From: an uncultured Spirochaetaceae bacterium
GTDB taxonomy: Bacteria; Spirochaetota; Spirochaetia; Sphaerochaetales; Sphaerochaetaceae
Assembly: GCA_944390015.1 (NCBI GenBank)
Contig: CALXOL010000002.1
Coordinates: 1 to 64,000, forward strand
Direction of reading: 5' to 3'
DNA: 64,000 nucleotides
Below are positions 52,294-60,933 of this stretch, piece after piece. The stretch's first letter is position 1. Each line of letters begins with the position of its first letter. The translations under genes and the position numbers were made by a program. The notes below the pieces were generated by a model. That model was not told the DNA's origin. It was given only the letters and a program-made list of their open reading frames with translations, and searched no databases.

Positions 52294-52799
52294 AACTTAT
52301 ATCCGATTGCGATTTCAGGTATGAGTAAGCTCATGTTGAAGTATCCTCTTGCCTGATTACCTCCAAATGTTACGAAATCCATATTTACCTTTGCTCCGAA
52401 GCTTGCAAACATCCCATCAACTCCAGAGAAATAAGCCATGAACATCGTTTTTAAATCTACGCCGAATGTAGTACTCTGTCCCTGAATATTGAAGTGAGGA
52501 CCTACTGTAAGCATCATGTCGAAATTGCCTACAGGAGTCGTATATGCATAACCTCCGCCGATCCAGATATTGCTCTGCTCAACACCGAGATTCACATAGA
52601 AACCATTTCCTCTGTCAAGGATGACATCAGCTTCCGCATTAACAGCAATAGTTGCACTGAATGGATTGTTCTTTTCCGTATCAAGTGTAAGCTCAAACTG
52701 ATTTGCAGACGCTCCGAATGCAAGGGAAACATCTGTTGCTGCTGAGACCGTGAAGGTTACGGATAACAGGATAAGTAATGCTGCGATAATCTTTTTCAT
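52290..52799 (-). CDS. Small outer-membrane beta-barrel protein
   Basis: The 169-residue product has a signal peptide (MKKIIAALLILLSVTFTVSAA) and then alternating strands with Gly and aromatic residues, ending in LIPEIAIGYKF with a terminal Phe as in many outer-membrane barrels. No named family is recognised. GGAGGG precedes the ATG at 52799; an upstream in-frame start at 52874 lacks one. Confidence 0.65.
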   Translation of the reverse strand: MKKIIAALLILLSVTFTVSAATDVSLAFGASANQFELTLDTEKNNPFSATIAVNAEADVILDRGNGFYVNLGVEQSNIWIGGGYAYTTPVGNFDMMLTVGPHFNIQGQSTTFGVDLKTMFMAYFSGVDGMFASFGAKVNMDFVTFGGNQARGYFNMSLLIPEIAIGYKF

Positions 52800-53104
52800 T
52801 TTTACCCTCCCAAGTAATTTACATTGCCGAATACTTATACTATTGATAATAAGAGCATTTATCTTTTTGGGCAATCTGGAAATGTAAAAGAAAATAAAAT
52901 TTCCTTTGATAAATACAGATTGTACAGATACGGTTACTTAACTTTATATTTAATTACAAAATAATTAATTACCTTAGTCTTAAATGTTTCTTGCTTATAC
53001 AATCTTACTGCTTTAACTACCATATTCGCTTAAAACATTGGATAGCTGAACTTAAAACTTTAATAATCGTAATTTCTGTTTTATCATGGGAAGGGAGGAG
53101 TAAT

Positions 53105-54893
53105 ATGAGAAAAAAACTAAAAAAGGCATTTGTTTTGATTTTCTGTCTTATTTCCTTCTCTTTTTCCGTTTTTGCTGCGGTAACGGATGGTAACAGACAG
53201 GAAATCGTGGCAGTGGATAGCCCAATATATGGTGCAATGAAAAACCTATATATCTCCACAGGGCTTGCTCTGCCTTCTACTACCGGTCCTTGGTCAATGG
53301 CTGAGATGGATATGATGCTTGAGCGCATTAATCCCGAACAGCTTTCAGAGAGCGAGATGACTATTTATGAGTATCTTCTGTCCGAGATAAGGCATACGCC
53401 AAGATTTGAGCCAGAGAAGGCCAATGGCGTTTTTGGCTTCACAATCTCTGCGGATGTTGCTGCTGAAATGTATACTCGTAGCAACCCTGAGGCATTTTCA
53501 AGTCCTGATGATTATGGCTTTGCAAAACACATGGGAGATTATAATGTTCCGACTCCATTGTTGGACATACCACTTGAAACATGGTTCGGCGACAACATAT
53601 ATGGTTTCTCTTCTTTCCAGTTTGGCCTTAACAGAACGCTTATTGAAAGTGATGCACAGAAAAGTGCGCATGTTCTTACAAACATCCTAATGGTTCCTCC
53701 TGTCGTTCTCAACGATTTAAATCTTAACTTCCCTTACCGTGCTTTTGGATCAATCGGGGGGGGGGTGGTGGAACATCTCTATTGGTCGTGATAGGTTAAG
53801 ATGGGGGCCGGGAGAGTCTGGCAATCTTACAATCGGCGATCAGGTTAAATACCACAATAATCTTAGATTCACAGCTTTTTCTAATGTTTTCAAATACACA
53901 TTCAGCATCAGTTCATTCGTCCATCCGAAAAGCTATTTAAATTGGGAGGGGACAGAACTGGATACGGCATATTCTCAAGAGGATGAGCGGGATGGCATAA
54001 ATATGTTTATCGCACATCGACTTGAGTGGAGAATTCTGGACAAGGTTAACATGGCTCTTACCGAGTCGATCATGTACCAGTCGGAGAAGAACCAGTTTGA
54101 TCTTCTCACTCTCAGTCCTACCGCGATCTTCCATAACTACTACATCAGGAGTAATTCAAATTCACTTTTAAGTTTTGAGGTTGATTACACCTTTATAGAC
54201 CATTGGAACCTATATGGTGAGATGGTTATCGATGAATTTAAACTTCCAGGTGAGTTCACAAATGATGGACCACCTTCCGCATCTGGATACATCCTTGGAT
54301 TAAAGACTGCATATCCGATTGGACAAGGTATGCTCTACGGCTCTCTGGAAGGGGCGTATACAGATCCATTCCTATATTTGAGGGATAACGGATCAGAGAG
54401 GGATAATCCAGTACATTATGGAATTAATTTTGTTGTTGGACAGCCTGATTTTACAAATTCAGGATCTTCCAATTATGTGCTGGACTTCCTTGGTTACCGC
54501 TATGGTAATGACAGTGTCGTTGCTAATTTAAATGTTGGTTATGAGGTATATGGAAAATGGAATGTTGATTTCACTTTCACATATTGGGCTGATGGAATAA
54601 TGGATATGAACTCTAAATGGCATTATACTACGCCGGGGGTAGATGATCCGAGTTCACCTACATCAAAGCCGGTAAATGATAAGGATGGTTCTTGGGATCC
54701 ATCCTCAAATTGGGAAAGTAGAAATGCTGTTGCCCATTGGCTTCTGTTCAATATCGCAGGGCATTATACGTTTATCGAGTCGCTTGACTTATACGCCCAG
54801 TTCAGATTCATCAATGTCATCAACTATGAGAATGTAAAAGGACAGAGCGAGAGAGATGTTCAATTCAGCATTGGTTTAAGTTATAGCTTCTGA
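53105..54893 (+). CDS. Phase-variable Wzi-like capsule assembly protein, frame interrupted at G10
   Basis: The gene begins at ATG 53105 after GGGAGGAG and encodes a signal peptide (FVLIFCLISFSFSVFAAV) and a Wzi-like N-terminal region (VDSPIYGAMKNLYISTGLALPS). At a run of ten Gs (53756-53765) the frame ends 26 nt later (TGA 53789-53791). The next frame continues WWNISIGRDRLRWGPG to 54893, aligning with GRDRVNWG of the intact paralogue downstream. Nine Gs would give a continuous protein of 595 residues. Wzi-type barrels hold capsule at the outer membrane. In this copy the protein is cut at 228 residues, so it reads as switched off; a single-base sequencing error would look the same. Confidence 0.8.
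53756..53765 (+). repeat. Poly-G tract (G10), slipped-strand switch
   Basis: Ten consecutive Gs lie inside the Wzi-like coding region. Loss of one G or gain of two restores the frame. Tracts of this length are classic sites of replication slippage. Confidence 0.85.
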
Positions 54894-54899
54894 GTCTTA

Positions 54900-54923
54900 G
54901 CTGAGGGGCTCTGGCTCCTCAGC
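54900..54923 (+). other. Strong intercistronic hairpin between the two Wzi-like genes
   Basis: Ten base pairs (54900-54909 with 54914-54923, one G-U) close a TCTG loop. No T-run follows, so it may stabilise or process the mRNA, or act as a weak terminator. Confidence 0.55.
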
Positions 54924-54943
54924 ATTCCACATCGGAGAATCTA

Positions 54944-56647
54944 ATGAGAAAAATACTTCTTCTAATCCTGTTGTCGCTAACCCCTTTCCTTCTTTTTTCC
55001 ACAGATGCTTATTTTATAGATATTGAATCACCGTTTTATGATATTGTGGATGATCTTTATCTGCTTGAAGGAATGGCAAAGCCCTCACAGGCAAGACCAT
55101 ATAGTATGGCTCAGGCGAGATTGATTCTCTCCAGAGTTGATAAAGATAATCTTGACGGGTATTCTGCCACCCTCTTTCAGATTGCAAAAGAATATCTTAA
55201 GGATGTCAGATGGCAGATGCCGGGCGGATTTGGTTTTGGCGCATATTTATCGATAGCTCCAGAGATGTATGTACACTCAAATGGGAAAGAGTTCAGAAGT
55301 GAGTATGATTGGGCATACGGTTATGATGATAGAAACAGATTCCTTAAAGTAGGGCTTGAATTCAGCGTAGGAGAGTATTTCTATACATATGCCGACCTGA
55401 TGTATACAATGGGGCGTTATGCCGCAGATGGAGCTGTAACAAGTGGTAATTCTGATTATCCTGATGGAATTGGAGCTATTTTACCTGTTAAAGACAATCA
55501 ATTCATTCTTGTTGACGAGAATAAGCATTATTATGACTTGGTATCGAGTAACATACCACCGGTATCAGGGGAATTTGAATTTGAGTGGCCTAAGAGAGCG
55601 TTTGTTTCTTTTGGCGATAAATCCTGGTCTTTTCTTTTTGGCCGAGACAGGGTGAACTGGGGCAACTCACATGTTGCTAATTTCATAATCGATGATCATG
55701 TGGGCTATCATGATATGGCCCGGCTCACATTCTTTTTAGATAAGTTCTCTTATGAGACGACAACTCTCTTCTTCGAAACCAGAGGATTGGGTAGGGAAGA
55801 GGTGGAGGAAGAAGTGAAGATGCTTCTTACGCATCGCTTGGAGTTCAGGCCTTTTAAATGGCTGGATTTCGCAATTAGTGAGAACGTTATGTACAAGGCT
55901 CCGGTTTTGAGCCTTCAATATCTTAATCCTGGATTCATCTTCCATAACCTCAATAACCGTTCGATGTTCAATGCCATAGCTTCTGCTGAAGTTAACGTAA
56001 CTCCCATTAGAGGTCTTGATCTTTATGCACAGTTCGTTCTCGATCAGGCAGTAGCTCCTAATGAGAGTGCTTCCCAAGGTAATGCCTGGGGCTTTCTCGC
56101 AGGTGCTGAGTATAAGTTCTCGCCATCGGATCAGGGTGTCCTATCCTTTAATGTAGAGTTTGATTATACAACACCACTATTGTATAGAAGGGATAAGGTT
56201 GATTTCCTGATGTATCAGAGATCCTTTACACTCGACATGAACTATCCTCTTAAACTCTATTATATCGGCTATAGATATGGCGGGGATGTGATGCTTCTCC
56301 ATGCGGGTATAAAGTATGACCATCACGACATCTTCTCGATATCATTAACAGGGGAAGGAATGCTAAAGGGGGAGATGGACATGGCAAAGAGCCATAATAC
56401 TGATGGGAATAATAATGAATATCCAAATTATCAAGGCACAACACCATCTGGAGAAAAGATACAACAGATTATCTTCGTGACATTAGCTGGGGAATATAAT
56501 ATCCCTAGGTTGCCTGATTGGATGGAGATGAGCGTTGAATCATCATTGTCTTTTATCGGAAGTCAATATCTTGAGAAAAGTAGTGGAATGATAAGTGGGC
56601 AAAAAGGAGATGTGCAGTTTTCTTTGGCTTTGAAGCTATCTATTTAA
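54944..56647 (+). CDS. Wzi-like capsule assembly outer-membrane protein
   Basis: The 567-residue protein has a signal peptide (ILLLILLSLTPFLLFSTDA) and the Wzi-type opening IESPFYDIVDDLYLLEGMAKPSQARPYS with paired helices (LILSRVDKDNL), then a long barrel with the conserved FGRDRVNWGNSHVANFII. Wzi is an 18-strand barrel lectin that attaches capsule or exopolysaccharide at the cell surface. It is intact and follows the phase-variable paralogue by 50 nt. It fits functionally with the Wza/Wzc pair at 42-46 kb. Confidence 0.82.
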   Translation: MRKILLLILLSLTPFLLFSTDAYFIDIESPFYDIVDDLYLLEGMAKPSQARPYSMAQARLILSRVDKDNLDGYSATLFQIAKEYLKDVRWQMPGGFGFGAYLSIAPEMYVHSNGKEFRSEYDWAYGYDDRNRFLKVGLEFSVGEYFYTYADLMYTMGRYAADGAVTSGNSDYPDGIGAILPVKDNQFILVDENKHYYDLVSSNIPPVSGEFEFEWPKRAFVSFGDKSWSFLFGRDRVNWGNSHVANFIIDDHVGYHDMARLTFFLDKFSYETTTLFFETRGLGREEVEEEVKMLLTHRLEFRPFKWLDFAISENVMYKAPVLSLQYLNPGFIFHNLNNRSMFNAIASAEVNVTPIRGLDLYAQFVLDQAVAPNESASQGNAWGFLAGAEYKFSPSDQGVLSFNVEFDYTTPLLYRRDKVDFLMYQRSFTLDMNYPLKLYYIGYRYGGDVMLLHAGIKYDHHDIFSISLTGEGMLKGEMDMAKSHNTDGNNNEYPNYQGTTPSGEKIQQIIFVTLAGEYNIPRLPDWMEMSVESSLSFIGSQYLEKSSGMISGQKGDVQFSLALKLSI

Positions 56648-56692
56648 GCTAATTCTGTACATGCAGCAGCCTCTTACCCGTTAAATCAGGAA

Positions 56693-56709
56693 TGCCATAT
56701 AGCATGGCA
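56693..56709. repeat. Small inverted repeat downstream of the Wzi-like gene
   Basis: TGCCAT and ATGGCA flank a 5-nt loop. There is no T-run, so a terminator role is uncertain. Confidence 0.35.
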
Positions 56710-56799
56710 GGTAGGTTATTCCGTTTTCCTCCTTATAGTTCTTGTGGTATATCAGGTAGGCACCCTCAATTCTTCTGTATTTCTCAATGAATTAAGATA

Positions 56800-56843
56800 A
56801 TACGCAAGTATAAGAAATCCTAAAATAGGGAAAATACGCAAGT
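56800..56843. repeat. 10-bp direct repeat ATACGCAAGT, 34 bp apart
   Basis: Identical copies at 56800-56809 and 56834-56843 lie upstream of the Rpn-like gene. The spacing is close to three helical turns, as for a regulator binding on one face, or they may be remnants of an insertion. Confidence 0.4.
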
Positions 56844-56915
56844 TTCACTTAGAAATAATCAAAATCAGGTAAACAATCTTGAGACTTTTTGCCTTATATA
56901 GGTAAGGAGGTCTAT

Positions 56916-57766
56916 ATGACGGAAGAGAAATGGTATTATCAGGATTCATTTATCATGAAGGAAAATGTAGTACCGTATTTTACAGAGGGAATAACCATTA
57001 GTGGTCAAGAGTGGATAGAACGTGCCACGATGACAGATGATTTCTTCTTCAGCGAAGTGATGAACGATAACAAAGTTCTGGCATCTCTCATTTTGAACAC
57101 TTTTCTTCCTTTCCCCGTCTTTGATGTACGTTCGGTAGTGACTCAGAGTACTCACGGCTGGAAGGAGTACAAAGGTGTGAGATACGACTGTCTCGTGAGG
57201 GAGGGAAAGGAAATCTCTACGATATAGAGATGCAGAAGAAGGGTGACTCGTATTTGAATGAACGCATGTGGTACTACATGAGCCGTATGACTGGAAGCAT
57301 AGTCAAGAAGGGGGATGGATATTCTAAACTTAGAGGAAGGAAAGTTTCATCAATTTTCCTCTTAGAAAGTGATGTTTTCAAGAGAGGAGAAGCGGTCTAT
57401 ACTTATAGTGTGAGAGATGATGATACGCACATGCCTCTGGGCGTTGGAGGTCTTTATGTGTATGTGAATCTTGGCTACAGAGGCAATGATAGAAAGGGTA
57501 GTGTGATACATGATATTCACTGTTCGGACTATAGGGATGCTTTGAATGAGGAGTTTAGAAGGTGCATCAGGGATGCAAAGAATGAAGGAGGAAAGATAAG
57601 GATGTGTGAAACCCTTGAGATGTTCAAAAGACAGGGGAGAGAAGAGGCAAATGTTCAGGCTATAAGTAATCTTTTGAGAGATAGTCTTGTTACACCTGAG
57701 CAGATATCCAAGAGCTTCAATATTCCTATTTCTGTGGTTCTCGAGATAGAAAAGAATATAAAATAA
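56916..57766 (+). pseudogene. PD-(D/E)XK nuclease family transposase (Rpn-like), frame broken or -1 frameshifted
   Basis: The N-terminal half (TDDFFFSEVMNDNKVLASLIL, KGVRYDC with the catalytic Asp) stops at TAG 57225-57227. The remainder, YDIEMQKKGDSYLNERMWYY with the catalytic Glu and Gln, continues in the -1 frame to 57766 and ends in a helix-turn-helix-like tail (LVTPEQISKSFNIPISVVLEIEKNI). The break coincides with a slippery heptamer G-GGA-AAG at 57203-57209 in the correct frame, followed by a 7-bp hairpin. A -1 slip gives REGKGNLYDIEMQ, the family sequence, and a product of about 283 residues. Either it is a decayed gene (one lost G) or it uses programmed frameshifting. AAGGAGG precedes the ATG. 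The family includes mobile-DNA and anti-phage nucleases. Confidence 0.75.
57203..57231 (+). promoter_or_regulatory. Candidate -1 frameshift signal
   Basis: The heptamer G-GGA-AAG (57203-57209) is followed after 3 nt by ATCTCTA (57213-57219), a 5-nt loop and TAGAGAT (57225-57231), a perfect 7-bp stem that contains the zero-frame stop. Confidence 0.4.
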
Positions 57767-57812
57767 AGGCTAAACGTTTTTGCCCCTCCTTGTGCTCAAA
57801 GAAGCGTTAATT

Positions 57813-58937
57813 CTAGATTTCGTTTTTCTTGAAGATGAAAGATGCAAATATGCATGTGAGAGGTGTAACGAGTATAAGCGATATTGCTCCGATTACCGTC
57901 TGAAGTATTTCAGATGCGATGCTTTTACTGGTGAGGATGTTCAGAATCGGAGTGCTTTGAGCCATATATACCATCATCACCGTGAGGAATGAACCCATGT
58001 ATGCAAGTAGCAGTGTGGTGCACTGAGTGCCTACGCCAGCTCTTCCGACTTCCATTCCAGATTTGAAAAGCTCTCTTCTTGTTATGGTCTTCGCATGTTC
58101 ATTTACTTCCCACATCGCAGCGGATACATCTATGGAGAGATCCATTATCGCACCACCTGCAGAGAGTATTACCACACCAGAAAAAAGTGAAGTCAGGTCA
58201 AGATCCATGAAGCCGGAGTATAAAAGGCTCTCACTCTGCTCAAGAACCGATCCATGTATACCCAGATATTCTGTTGCCGCACTTGAAAGGAATACTGTTA
58301 TGATGATCGCACTTACGGATCCGAGTATCGCGGAGAATGCCCTCTTGTTCACTCCCGAGATCAATAGGAGAGTGAAGAATGTCATTACAATTAGAACTAA
58401 GGAACTGACGATGAGTGGATTATATCCTTTCAATGTGAAGGGAATTAGAATCTTCCAGATAAGGAGGAATGCAAATACGAAGGAGAGAATTGTTCTTACC
58501 CCTCTCAGCTTTGAGAAAGCAATCAGGGCGGCAATCAGGATGATTGCAAGAGCGATCTCCTTACTTAATCTGTAGTGGTCGATCATGTTTATGAAAATCA
58601 CATTATCATCCCTGTCTCGTTCGACGAGGGTCCATGCCTTCTCCCCGGGAATGAACATCTTATCGTCTTTCAGACTTCCTGAAAGAAGGTTCACAGCATC
58701 CCCTTCGTATCCCTTGTGTTCTCCTGAGAGTATTCTGATCCTGCATCTCTGTTCTCCCTGTCTGAAGAGTCCTGTCTGTATCACTGTGCTCTCATCGGTT
58801 TCAAGTACAAGTGCCTTAGCCCCTACTGCGTTATAGTAGATGTCACGTTCAAAGCCGGTTGGGATGAAAACAAGAACTATGCTTAAAAAAAGGAAAATGA
58901 GTGTGAATATGAGGTCTTTTCTGTTTGGTTTTATCAA
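57813..58937 (-). CDS. YibE/F family membrane protein
   Basis: The 374-residue protein has an N-terminal helix, an extracytoplasmic beta domain (RIRILSGEHKGYEGDAVNLL) and about seven further membrane segments, with the YibE/F motifs DLSIDVSAAMWEVNEH and GMEVGRAGVGTQCTTLLLAYMGS. The family is uncharacterised. The best start is TTG 58937, 8 nt after AGGAG; the GTG at 58946 directly abuts that site. It lies downstream of phoA after a hairpin, so partial cotranscription with a phosphate-response gene is possible. Confidence 0.82.
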   Translation of the reverse strand: MIKPNRKDLIFTLIFLFLSIVLVFIPTGFERDIYYNAVGAKALVLETDESTVIQTGLFRQGEQRCRIRILSGEHKGYEGDAVNLLSGSLKDDKMFIPGEKAWTLVERDRDDNVIFINMIDHYRLSKEIALAIILIAALIAFSKLRGVRTILSFVFAFLLIWKILIPFTLKGYNPLIVSSLVLIVMTFFTLLLISGVNKRAFSAILGSVSAIIITVFLSSAATEYLGIHGSVLEQSESLLYSGFMDLDLTSLFSGVVILSAGGAIMDLSIDVSAAMWEVNEHAKTITRRELFKSGMEVGRAGVGTQCTTLLLAYMGSFLTVMMVYMAQSTPILNILTSKSIASEILQTVIGAISLILVTPLTCIFASFIFKKNEI

Positions 58938-58961
58938 GATGTGCACTCCTTGAATCAGAAA

Positions 58962-58981
58962 AGCGGGGATTCCTCCCCGCT
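58962..58981 (-). terminator. Hairpin after phoA, probable terminator
   Basis: AGCGGGGA and TCCCCGCT form an 8-bp stem with a 4-nt loop; a short TTTC follows in the minus direction, so termination may be partial. Confidence 0.5.
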
Positions 58982-59000
58982 CTTTGAGTATATGTTCAGC

Positions 59001-60470
59001 TTACTGAACGTCGGTGAGAGCCATGAGACGCTTTGCGACTTCCGTGTTGTCGTATGCTCCATAGAAGAGCTCTGCTCCCTCTCCGAATGCATATACAGGA
59101 ACTGGAAGGCCAGTATGTGCGTAGCTTGTCCAGCCGATTCCTGCCTTGTTGTTGATGATGTGGGTAAGGGTTACAGAGATTGGATTATATCCACCATAGA
59201 GGAGGCTCTCTTCATAGCCGTCTGTGTTTCCTGTAAGAGCGTCGTTGTAAGCCTTCTCAAGGCGTGCATACTCATACTCATCAAGTACGAGAGCGGCAAC
59301 CGGACTATCCTCGCCAGGAGCAACAAGACCGAAGTTCTCTTCAACCATTGCCATAAGGCCAGCGAATGTGAAGTCTCCTTCTGCGATTTCAGCATTCACC
59401 ATCTCATCGAATGCCACATATGAGCACTTCTGGTTCTCAAGGATATCGAATGCGGTGTTGTAACCTGTAGCGGCATATCCGATGGTCATACCACCTGTCT
59501 CGTGGTCACCTGTTACTACAATGAGTGTCTCATCCGGGTGATTCATCGCAAACTCAAGAGCAACTTCGATTGCTTCGTCGAATGCGAGGGTGTCGTTGAT
59601 GTTTGCAACAGCATCGTTTGCGTGTCCTGCCCAGTCGATCTTACCAGACTCGACCATCATGAAGAAACCTGTCTCATTGTAGAGGACGTCGATACCTTTT
59701 CTTACGAAGTCCTTGAGCTGGATCTCATCATCTGTTGCATCAATTGCATATTTCATAGCTCCATCATCCTGAAGAACCGGGCTTACTGCGTATACTTTTC
59801 CTGAATCCGCATTAAGGCTGAGGATCGTGTCTTTATCGTTTGTAACCGTATATCCATTGTCCTGGAGTACTTCATAAAGGCTCTTGTCTCCTTCATCCGC
59901 ACTTAAGAGAGAACCGCCTGCAAAGTAGTCGAAATCACTCTCTGCCATCTGAAGTCCGATGTCATAGTAGTCGTTCCTGGATGCGATATGTGCATAGTAT
60001 GCGGCAGGGGTTGCGTGGTTAAGTGTTACCGTTGATACGATACCGATCTTAAAGTCCTTCTGGTCTCTAAGCTTCTCTGCGATTGTCACACCTTTTGTCA
60101 CGCGGTCAACTCCCATTCCGATTACTCCGCTATGTGTTTTGAAGCCTGAGGAGAGGCTTGTCGCAGTACTTGCTGAGTCAGGGCAGAAAGAGGTCGAATC
60201 CTGTGTGTACTGGATTCCTACTACTGGGAACTGTGTGAACGTGAGTTTATCAAGCTCAATTCTTCCAGGTTCGTTGACTCCTCCAAACACCTGGGCCGCA
60301 TTTGTCTGAGGTGATGACATTCCGTCACCTATGAACATGAAGATGTACTTTGGGCTTGCAGTGCTCGTGTACTCGATTACGGCTTCCTTGGTCTCCGTAG
60401 TCCCCTGTGCGAAGAGGCTGAGAGAAAGAAGGAGAACAGAAAGGAATGCTAATGCTCTTTTAGTTTTCAT
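59001..60470 (-). CDS. phoA: Alkaline phosphatase
   Basis: The 489-residue periplasmic or surface enzyme has a signal peptide (ALAFLSVLLLSLSLFAQG) and the full active site: metal ligand IFMFIGDGMSSPQ, nucleophile Ser in FCPDSASTATSL (near residue 97), SGKIDWAGHANDA and VVTGDHETGGMTI, and the late zinc-ligand His in YAHTGLPVPVYA. It releases phosphate from organic esters using Zn2+ and Mg2+. GGAGG precedes the ATG. A direct repeat resembling a phosphate-regulon box lies 109-126 nt upstream. Confidence 0.93.
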   Translation of the reverse strand: MKTKRALAFLSVLLLSLSLFAQGTTETKEAVIEYTSTASPKYIFMFIGDGMSSPQTNAAQVFGGVNEPGRIELDKLTFTQFPVVGIQYTQDSTSFCPDSASTATSLSSGFKTHSGVIGMGVDRVTKGVTIAEKLRDQKDFKIGIVSTVTLNHATPAAYYAHIASRNDYYDIGLQMAESDFDYFAGGSLLSADEGDKSLYEVLQDNGYTVTNDKDTILSLNADSGKVYAVSPVLQDDGAMKYAIDATDDEIQLKDFVRKGIDVLYNETGFFMMVESGKIDWAGHANDAVANINDTLAFDEAIEVALEFAMNHPDETLIVVTGDHETGGMTIGYAATGYNTAFDILENQKCSYVAFDEMVNAEIAEGDFTFAGLMAMVEENFGLVAPGEDSPVAALVLDEYEYARLEKAYNDALTGNTDGYEESLLYGGYNPISVTLTHIINNKAGIGWTSYAHTGLPVPVYAFGEGAELFYGAYDNTEVAKRLMALTDVQ

Positions 60471-60838
60471 ATATCCTCCGATATTTTAGTTCTGGCATCA
60501 GCATATTAAGCCTTGTACCTTCATGTCCTTTCCATTTTTTGTCAGAAAAATTAATTTTTTCTTTTGCATGCAGAGATTGTTTAAATACCTGTTAATCGGT
60601 TTATATTAGAGGAGATAAGGTATTTTCTTTTTTGTGAAATAAATATAGCCGGTTAATTGGGAAAAGATCCTATTCTGTTGTTTATTTTCTGTTAATTGTA
60701 AATTACTGAAATGTTCTTTTAGGACAAAGCCATTTTAAGCTTATGGTAATTGTTTTCTTCTAATCTTTCCATTTTCCTTTTTACGTGATAGTATGCTAAT
60801 GGCTGATGTAAGCTTTATCATTTTTTTAGGAGAGTTTT
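60471..60838. other. AT-rich intergenic region between phoA and the corA leader
   Basis: This 368-bp stretch has no gene that I can support. It holds the divergent promoters of phoA and corA, several GTTAAT words (60591, near 60655, near 60692) and the phosphate-box-like repeat noted separately. It is much richer in A and T than the flanking genes. Confidence 0.5.
60579..60596 (-). promoter_or_regulatory. Phosphate-box-like direct repeat upstream of phoA
   Basis: Read toward phoA the sequence is TTAACA, 5 nt, TTAAAC, an 11-bp period. PhoP boxes in Bacillus are TTAACA-type repeats with the same spacing. Only two units are seen. Confidence 0.3.
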
Positions 60839-60886
60839 ATGGACGACGGTAGTTATCCTTTACCTAGCAGGAACTATTTCTTTTAA
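60839..60886 (+). CDS. Leader peptide upstream of corA (15 codons)
   Basis: The ORF encodes MDDGSYPLPSRNYFF and has an excellent ribosome-binding site (AGGAGAG at 60828-60834, 4-6 nt from the ATG), better than that of corA itself. It stops 47 nt before corA. The acidic start and Pro-Leu-Pro recall the proline-rich mgtL leader that controls the Mg2+ transporter MgtA in enterobacteria; corA there also has a short leader ORF. The stop codon overlaps the 5' arm of one of two competing hairpins. Function is inferred from layout and composition. Confidence 0.6.
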   Translation: MDDGSYPLPSRNYFF

Positions 60887-60928
60887 TCCGTCGGATGCTC
60901 TTGAACGTCCCTCGGATTTGTGGGGCGT
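60885..60928 (+). promoter_or_regulatory. Mutually exclusive hairpins in the corA leader
   Basis: Hairpin A pairs AATCCG (60885-60890) with CGGATT (60913-60918). Hairpin B pairs ACGTCCC (60905-60911) with GGGGCGT (60922-60928), one G-U pair, and covers the G-rich region just before the corA ATG at 60934. The arms interleave, so both cannot form as simple nested helices. A ribosome stopping on the leader ORF would mask the 5' arm of hairpin A and favour B. Confidence 0.5.
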
Positions 60929-60933
60929 GAGAA

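Noticed and set aside
56693-56709. Inverted repeat as the terminal repeat of a mobile element containing the Rpn-like gene
   Set aside because: No matching copy was found on the far side of the gene and no target duplication is visible.
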